Positions 57,410 to 64,000 of a DNA stretch of 64,000 nt are shown one piece after another. Each line of letters starts with the position of its first letter. The stretch's first letter is position 1. The notes below the pieces were generated by a model. That model ran no database searches, had not been told where the DNA came from, and saw only the letters and a list, made by a program, of their open reading frames with translations. Position numbers and translations under genes: made by a program. This DNA is from Monilinia fructicola (Eukaryota > Ascomycota > Leotiomycetes > Helotiales > Sclerotiniaceae): NCBI GenBank assembly GCA_008692225.1, contig VICG01000014.1, positions 1,054,001 to 1,118,000 of the forward strand, written 5' to 3'.

Positions 57410-60400
57410 GCGGCATATCCCGCGCGGACTGTCCGACGGGATCTCTAAGCTCCTCTCTATCCGTCATGTTCGATCTGTGGGTCGTCGATTGTTATTCCAG
57501 TCGATGAGAATGTCTCTGGGGCATTTTTTTGGTCCCGCTCCACTCGCTCGGTTGACGCGCGCGCGCGCATACACACACACCACTCAATATTTACCTTTTC
57601 TTATCGTCATGCACTTTATGAGAAACGCAGAGTACCTTCCTTTACGCCACTGCATGTAATTTTTATTGTTTATTGTTCTTGTGCTGGTCTTCTTTTGATC
57701 TTGCCTACTGCCATTCTTTCGCCAGCACGCAGGCCGACTCCATCGGTACACGCACTGGTGAATTTTTCATAATCTTGATTATTTTGAATTTTAGATGGTG
57801 GGGGAGCGTAATAGAGAGGTGGAAGGGGGAGCTGGAGGAGATGGAAGCATAGAGTGCACAGTCCTTGCTTGTTTCCTTGGTTTACTTGAATTGCGGCTTT
57901 ACCTACCTCGACTCTCATTCCTTTCTTTGGTTTGGATCTCTTTGGTTTGGATATCCGGTCCGCGCGATTGGGGTTCGGGGGCATGGATAGTTTAGTTGGT
58001 AGAAGGGGATACGTAGAAATAGATAATGCGCGCTCCCGCGTCGAGTCCCAGCAGATGCAAAGTGTGTGTGATGTATGCTCATGGATAGTTACGGTATCCT
58101 GTACAGCATCTCAATCCAGTGCTGCGACATGTGTCGAGTCTTGATATTCAGGGGTTGGACGATCATGTATGGTGCGTTTGTCTTGTTTATCTTCGTGTGG
58201 CGTGTTGTTGGGCGCACCGCCGACCGGCGGTGAAGTGGAGGAGGGGGGCGAGGAGGCGAGGAGGCTTGGGCGCTGAGTGCTTAGTGCTTAGTTAGGAGGC
58301 TAAGGGGTTAGTTACAATACAGTAGTAAGGTGCTCCGCCCTTAAGGCTTACGACTGTCCGTGTTACCTTTGTTTGGACCCGCCACGTCTGTACAGTACAG
58401 TAAGGTTACTGTACAGTCGGCACCGACAGTCCTGTAAGTTAGCTATCCCGGGAGATCGGTCTGCTAATTATACCAATATTCGATATGATATCTGATTTGG
58501 AGCTGTTTTGTTTCGTTTCGTTTCGTTTCGTTGTATGTCATAAATGCATGATTATATATGGTGTGATGATGTCCGATGATGACTACGCACCTGGTATGGA
58601 AGTCCCGTGATGCTCGTCTCGCTTAATCAATATGCTGAGAGTCTGAGACATCCATCCATCCGTGGTGTGAGTTCTAGAGGGTACGGAGTAGAGTAGAGAT
58701 ATGTACAGTATGCAGTCACTAACTACACTCACTACACTGCGTACTGCACTAGGCAGACCGGTAGGTGAGGCTCAGCAGTGTACTTATTATTATAACCTTG
58801 GAACTGTCGTCAGGGTGCTGCGCGCTGAATCAGATGGACCGCAGCACGCTTGAAGTACGCGTGCGGATCATCTGATTATCGGGATCGAATGGATGGATGT
58901 GTTGAACTTGGTTCTGGTGCTTGTCCACCTCGATGTTCAATCACGTACTAGAGGTGAAACAATTTTTTTTGTTGAAAAAAAAGGTAAAAGGTAAAATGCA
59001 CTTGTTGCTGTACAGATTCACAGAGGGAGAGGATTTGGGTTTGGTAGAAAAGTTACTCCGTGTACAGATACATATATCCATGTATCTGGCTGGGTATGGA
59101 TGGATGTATATATTAGACACACGGAGTACAGATTGTATATAGTACACTATTGTACAGTGTACACTGTACAGACTACGGAGTAGGTACCTAGTACACACAG
59201 TACGGAGTATATCCATAGATAAACCTACCGGTAACCTTTGGAGTTTTCGCTTAGACAACTCTTTTTTGCTTAGAGCTGCGGTGTTGTACTTGGGTTATCC
59301 ATGAAGGGTATGGATTGATGGTTCTGATCATTCTAATGACAGGACTAAAAGTAGCTGGAGTGGTTGAAGAACCTTGCCTACTAGGTAGATAGATGAATAA
59401 ATCCATGGATAGATGTAGAACTATAGATAAATAGATAGATACTTGTAGGTACAGGTACAGGTACAGTAGATACAAGTAGGTCGGTTGATAGGTAGATAGG
59501 GAGAGAGATAGTTTTAGATTTCTAATGGGACCTCCAGCTTGGAATTCAATGATTGAAAAGAGCTGATCCCAACTACGGTAAGTAATCAATCAATAAAGAA
59601 GATGAACTCTGATTATTCATTTGATTGGCTGATGGATGGAATTTAATCAATGAGGTTGGCTCTTACTCGCAAATCCAATCTTATTACTCTGTACAAAGGA
59701 CAGCTGGAGTATGACAATTATTACATCTACCGAGGAGGGAGTAGGTACTGACTGATGATTGTATCTACGGAGTAATTAGTTGGTGTTTACTTTGTATCTA
59801 CTGCTGGGCCCAGGTATAATAGCTACGACTGCTAGGTAACTAATTAATCTCTCTCTTCAAGTTAATTCTAAAATCAATTAATTAATTCATTGATTAATAA
59901 ACAATATTATTGTTTTTATTTAATATAAGATATAAGATCATAATTGATTAACAAAATCTCTTCTCTTTTTCCTCTTCTCCGCTCGTTTTTTATCAAAGTG
60001 AAAACTTCAATCCAAATATCCAAATATCAATTAAAATCAATATCAATCTCAATATCAATCTCAATCTCAATAATATCAATATCAATATCAAAATAAACAT
60101 TTTTCATTTTAATTTCGCTTTCCCCGGCTTTTCCCTAATCAACCAATAACAAAATCAAATCAGTTCACATTTTACATTTCAATTGCACATTTCACATTTC
60201 ATATTTCACATTTTACATTTTACACACCACCTAATCCTCATTCTAACGTCATTCAGTTCATCTATCTGGGCACCGGCTCTTTTGCCTTTTTCAACTAACA
60301 TCCGTCAATTTTATTCCTTTCTTCCTTATTACAACGACATATCATCCATCCATCTACCCATCGCGGGCTACCCATTTTCTTTTTTCCTTCATCATTTTGA

Positions 60401-60456
60401 TCGCAAATAATTGATCCCATCAATTATTGATATTGGCATCAATTGATTCAATCAAC
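57410..60456. other. Repeat-rich intergenic region upstream of SSO1
   Basis: This is 3 kb without a gene. It includes a CG/CA dinucleotide tract (57555-57582), a GTTTC satellite (58507-58531), TAGATAGATA-type tetranucleotides (59390-59510), and many TACGGAGTA-like copies (58681, 59120, 59173, 59198, 59766). The last 450 bp is the promoter and leader of SSO1, with ATATCA/ATCTCA repeats (60033-60093) and CACATTT repeats (60170-60225). Confidence 0.6.
58507..58531 (+). repeat. Pentanucleotide microsatellite (GTTTC)n
   Basis: There are four to five units of GTTTC, non-coding. Confidence 0.8.
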
Positions 60457-61627
60457 ATGTCGTACTCTCAACATTATCAAGGTGGTGGTGGAAATCCGTA
60501 TGAGAATTCTGGCGCTGCTGAAGCTGGTTATGGAGGCGTAAGCATTGTTCCTCTTTCCTCTTCATACTCGTTTCGTTCTCTCTTCGTTATTCAACTTGGC
60601 ACAAATGAAATGGAAAAAGACTAACATCATGATAGAATCATCTAGCCCAGCCAGGACTCTCCCACGAAATGTCAAACTACTCGAATACATCCAACTACTC
60701 CTCCGGTGCTCCCGGTGATATCCCGCCTCCTAGCAACAATGTCCTCACCCAACAACAATTCCTCGACCGTGTCGATTACGCCAAATCCGAAATTCGTTCT
60801 CTCTCTTCTAATATCTCTCAAATCGCCACGCTTCACCAACGCGCTCTCTCTTCCCCCGATTCCTCTTCCACGGCCTCCCTCGAAGCTCTCGTGACAGAAA
60901 CTCAACTCAAGAATACCAAGATTCGTGATCAGATCAAGTATTTGGAAGCCGATGCTATCAAGACGCACGATGGGACTAAGAATGTTAAGAGCACACAAAG
61001 CCAAGAGGTTGAAGACGGAATTTGAAAACCAATTGCAACAGTACAGGGAGGAAGAGTTGAATTATAGAAATGAATATAGACGCCAAATTGGGAGACAATA
61101 CCGTATTGTTAATCCTGAAGCTACCGAGGCGGAAGTGGAGGAAGCTAGTCAGATGGATTGGGGTTCGGAAGGTGTCTTTCAAACTGCTGTATGTTTTATC
61201 TGGCTTCTCCCCGTCTTTGCTCTCTCAGATCCCCCAAACGTAACTCAACCCCCCGAAGACATACTAACAGACTTCCCAGCTCAAATCAAACCGATCTGGT
61301 CAAGCCTCGTCAGTCCTCGGAGCCGTGCGTGCCCGTCACAACGAACTCCAGCGTATCGAAGCTACCCTCACCGATCTCGCCTCCATGTTCGCCGATATGG
61401 CACAAATAGTTGAAGCACAAGATCCCGTCGTCGAACATACGGAACAAAATGCTATCAAGACCGCCGAGGATGTCGATAGAGGAAACACGGAAATTGACAA
61501 GGCGAATGAGCACGCCAGACATAGAAATAGACTAAAGTGGTGGTGTTTCTTGGTTACGATTCTTATCATACTGGCTATTGCGCTGGGAGTGGGATTGGGT
61601 GTTGGATTGGCAGCTAAGGGGAAGTAA
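60457..61627 (+). CDS. SSO1: Plasma-membrane syntaxin (t-SNARE, SSO1-like)
   Basis: This is a Qa-SNARE that drives fusion of secretory vesicles with the plasma membrane together with Sec9 and Snc. Exons 60457-60537, 60636-61188 and 61280-61627 are proposed. A Gln/Gly/Asn/Ser-rich N-terminus precedes the Habc helices (FLDRVDYAKSEIRSLSSNIS; RRQIGRQYRIVNPEATEAEV). The SNARE helix runs RARHNELQRIEATLTDLASM to NTEIDKANEHARHRNR. The C-terminal anchor is WWCFLVTILIILAIALGVGL. One surplus base at the A3 run 60997-60999 breaks the frame between KNVKSTQ and AKRLKTEFENQL; removing it gives about 326 residues. Since filamentous fungi depend on this syntaxin, the break is more likely an assembly error than a true mutation. 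Confidence 0.92.
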
Positions 61628-63035
61628 TGAAATGAAGGAGATGATGTGGATGTCGTGGTTCTGGGGAGAATGGAGGGAATTGAATAAATTCAAGGACTGA
61701 TGCGGCTACCACAGAACCACGGATATGAAAGTTCGGGAATGAAAGCAAGGGATCTTGTTTGTTGTATATTGTCTGGGATATCACTTTTCTTATTTTCCTT
61801 TTCTTTTTGCGTCGAGCTTTTTCGTCCTCTTTACTTTTCATTCTAGGAACGACCTGGGTTTTCTAATGCACGATGGGATGGACGAATCACATGTCATGTT
61901 ATGCAAAAAGCTTGGGGGTTACATACTTTAATATTATGAGGGACGCATGAGTTGAGGATGGATTGGGGTAGGGCTTTGACGCTCATGATTGGGGGAGAAT
62001 GGGGAGAGGAGCTGGTGGGTGGGTGACCTTTTAATACATCATAGTTGGTGGGTGGAACACTGAAAGAATGACTGCGAGGCAGAAAATAATGAACAACACA
62101 ATAAACGAATGTTCTCGAGAGGCTCTCTACATGTGACGATCATAATAACGGTGATGATCTGAGAAAGAACCTTGCCCCCTTTTTCTCATCAAAGTTGATG
62201 TTGTTGGCCTCGAGACGGGCTATCCTTGAAGATTTGAGATGGTACGTATAATATATGTATATATGTATATATGTATATATGTATATATGTATATATGTAT
62301 ATATGTATATATGTATATATGTATATATGTATATATGTATATATGTATATATGTATATATGTATATATGTATATATGTATATATGTATATATGTATATAT
62401 GTATATATGTATATATGTATATGTGTATATCACACAGTAATCATACTGGGCAACGTCAAACATCCTCCTATGTATTCATGATATGAATGTGAGTATGAGT
62501 GTAAATCTATATCTACATGTATCTTGATAGAGAGCAAGAATATTATTATATTAATTAGAGAGGGGATAAGCGGTAAGGAGAGGGGTAGAGAGGTAGATAG
62601 GAAGAGAGGTAGATGAGTAGACGAGGAGAAAAGAGGTGGAGATGGACATGGACATGGACATGGAGATGAAGGAATGTCAATACTTAATCACCTACTCTTC
62701 GGATATGGAAACGGATACAAATATGAATATGAGTATGAATAGAATGCGTATCGGGCCATGAGTATACTTTTTTACAATCTATGCATTCTGAATTCAAGAA
62801 CCTATCTCCCAATTGAAATGCCATTCGCCTTTCCCAAACTCCGAATGTGAATATGAAACAAATGGTCAAAGTTCCCGATCCTGCCTCTTCTCCTCTGAGC
62901 TCCGACTTTCTGTTATCTCCTTTTCTTTTCTCGAGGTTCAAGAGCCTGTTCCGTGGCCGTTCGCTTCCATGTCGAGTACTTGTGTGAATGTGTTCTCACC
63001 CAATCTTACCTTTTCCCCAACGTCACCACCCCCAT
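61628..63035. other. Convergent intergenic region with large satellite
   Basis: This region holds the 3' sides of SSO1 and ERV41. It contains the 8-bp satellite at 62251-62430 and a GACATG array (62644-62668). No gene is seen. Confidence 0.55.
62251..62430. repeat. Octanucleotide satellite (ATGTATAT)n, about 22 units
   Basis: About 180 bp of near-perfect ATGTATAT repeats are alternating purine/pyrimidine and self-complementary, so able to form hairpins or cruciforms. The long open frames in it (on both strands) are artefacts of the repeat. It is probably highly length-polymorphic. Confidence 0.95.
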
Positions 63036-64000
63036 CTAATCCTCGCTATACTTCCCGCTATCCAACATGCCCTTCCCCCTTCCGCTGGCACTCCTGCGTC
63101 CCCACACCCTCAATGCCCATTCCGTGATTGTGAATCCCCAGTGTCCTGCTACCAACACTCCGCTAACCACATTGACAACCTTGACTACAAATCGCAAGAA
63201 CCCATCTCTGCTTTCCTCCACCGCGAGCAAAAGTGGCTCGATATCATATTTGAAGAAGATTCCGGGAACGGAGCGTTCGCCTACGATGTGTTCTTGGGAT
63301 GTGACGGCATATTGGTTTGTGCGCAACAAAGTAGGAGATGAGGAGGGGGAAAAGGCGGAGGGGGAGAGGGAGTACAGGGTTGGAACGATGGAGAGGAAGT
63401 ATTGGTATTTGTGGAAGTGGTTTGGAGTGCCGGAGATGGTGCGGTCAAGAGGATTGAGGAGAGAAGGGTAGAAGGGGCCGAAGGAGAGCTCGTTGATTAT
63501 GTGGGAGAAGTTGAACGCTATTCCTTGGGTTAGTAAGTTCCCGGCAAAATTTCCATATCATTCCTCTTCAATGAAAAGAGGGCAATAGGAGGGGGAAAGA
63601 CAAACCAGTGTGATCGAGATGTTGTCCAAACTCCGGGTACCCATGTCCTCGCGCGCAGTGATATGGAAATCTCCCTGCACCTTATTGACCTCCAAACTAC
63701 CAAACACCCTGCAACTATCTCCTCCCGAGGGCCCTCCCTTAAGCCTAGGTGTCTTTGCAAACTTCGGCCTCCTCTTCCCCCCAAGTATAACAATATCATG
63801 AACATGCTCCTGTCCAAATCCCTCTTCGTGATATTCTTCCCCAGTAACGACTCTTCCATGCGCATCCTTGCCCAGCTGATGAACGCCCTTGGCATCAACC
63901 CACTGCTGCCAATTCGTTTGGTCCTCTTTGAGCATGATACCAGCGAGGATGCGATCGCCAGCGGCATCTTGTACGTTGAGATGCAGCTCGGAACATTTCA
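63036..64000 (-). CDS. ERV41: ER-Golgi cargo receptor ERV41 (ERGIC2-like), 3' part only
   Basis: This is a membrane protein of COPII vesicles that, with Erv46, cycles between ER and Golgi and retrieves escaped ER proteins. The gene is cut by the window end; its N-terminus with the first membrane helix lies beyond 64000. Visible parts are ELHLNVQDAAGDRILAG, SCRVFGSLEVNKVQGDFHIT, then HGYPEFGQHLDHT up to a donor at 63605. Exon 63517-63036 encodes AFNFSHIINELSFGPFYPSL, NPLDRTI, FHKYQYFLSIVPT, VPGIFFKYDIEPLLL and the second membrane region FVVKVVNVVSGVLVAGHWG. The frame breaks near 63648-63656 in a CGCGCG tract (two surplus or one missing base). The family call is firm from the order of motifs. 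Confidence 0.9.

Noticed and set aside
57980..58060. tRNA-like stretch (TAGTTTAGTTGG resembling an A box and GTCGAGTCCC resembling a B box)
   Set aside because: The T-stem does not pair and the acceptor stem has only four possible pairs. No clover-leaf can be drawn, so it is not called a tRNA.
62140..62486. Overlapping open frames of about 60-107 codons on both strands
   Set aside because: They are translations of the ATGTATAT satellite, not genes.

Overview
The window is nuclear DNA of a filamentous ascomycete, most likely a member of the Sclerotiniaceae (Botrytis/Sclerotinia/Monilinia group). The signs are short GT-AG introns (about 37-250 nt), AT-rich intergenic DNA, a HET-domain incompatibility gene, and a laccase whose protein looks very close to what I remember of Botrytis cinerea LCC1. 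Species-level placement is inference, because no search was run.

The left part (1 to about 18 kb) is gene-poor and looks like a graveyard of accessory genes. On the + strand lie a decayed fungal rhodopsin-domain (PTH11/SAT4-like) membrane protein (1.35-2.3 kb) and a decayed FAD-dependent monooxygenase (2.6-4.15 kb). A decayed type-B carboxylesterase (6.5-7.7 kb, minus) and a HET-domain gene with a one-base frame break (10.5-12.2 kb, minus) follow. There is then a diverged tandem duplication (13.2-13.6 kb) and an intact three-exon gene of unknown function (14.4-16.3 kb).

From 18 to 27.6 kb the DNA is a housekeeping block: a coiled-coil protein (minus), anthranilate synthase component I TRP2 (+), cytochrome c (minus) divergent from a mitochondrial membrane protein (+), exosome subunit RRP42 (minus) and a short-chain dehydrogenase (+). 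A second relic zone (27.6-40 kb) holds a 251-bp MITE with a TA target-site duplication, a cytochrome P450 pseudogene carrying a hexanucleotide satellite, a GMC-oxidoreductase tail fragment, an intact HAD-superfamily (CECR5-type) hydrolase, long repeat-rich non-coding DNA and a possible ALG14-like relic.

From 40.9 kb to the end come an amidohydrolase-2 family lactonase-like protein followed head-to-tail by a DHDPS-class aldolase (probably a small sugar-acid catabolic module), UPF1 (minus) divergent from IMP4 (+), a secreted laccase (+), plasma-membrane syntaxin SSO1 (+) and the 3' part of ERV41 (minus, running off the window).

A notable cross-cutting observation is that at least six multi-exon genes that otherwise look intact (HET, coiled-coil, TRP2 tail, SDR, SSO1, ERV41) each need one or two single-base corrections, mostly at short homopolymers. 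This points to residual assembly indels rather than real loss of these genes, several of which should be indispensable. Intron boundaries were placed by eye from GT/AG signals, reading-frame continuity and protein-family expectation; an error of a few bases is possible.
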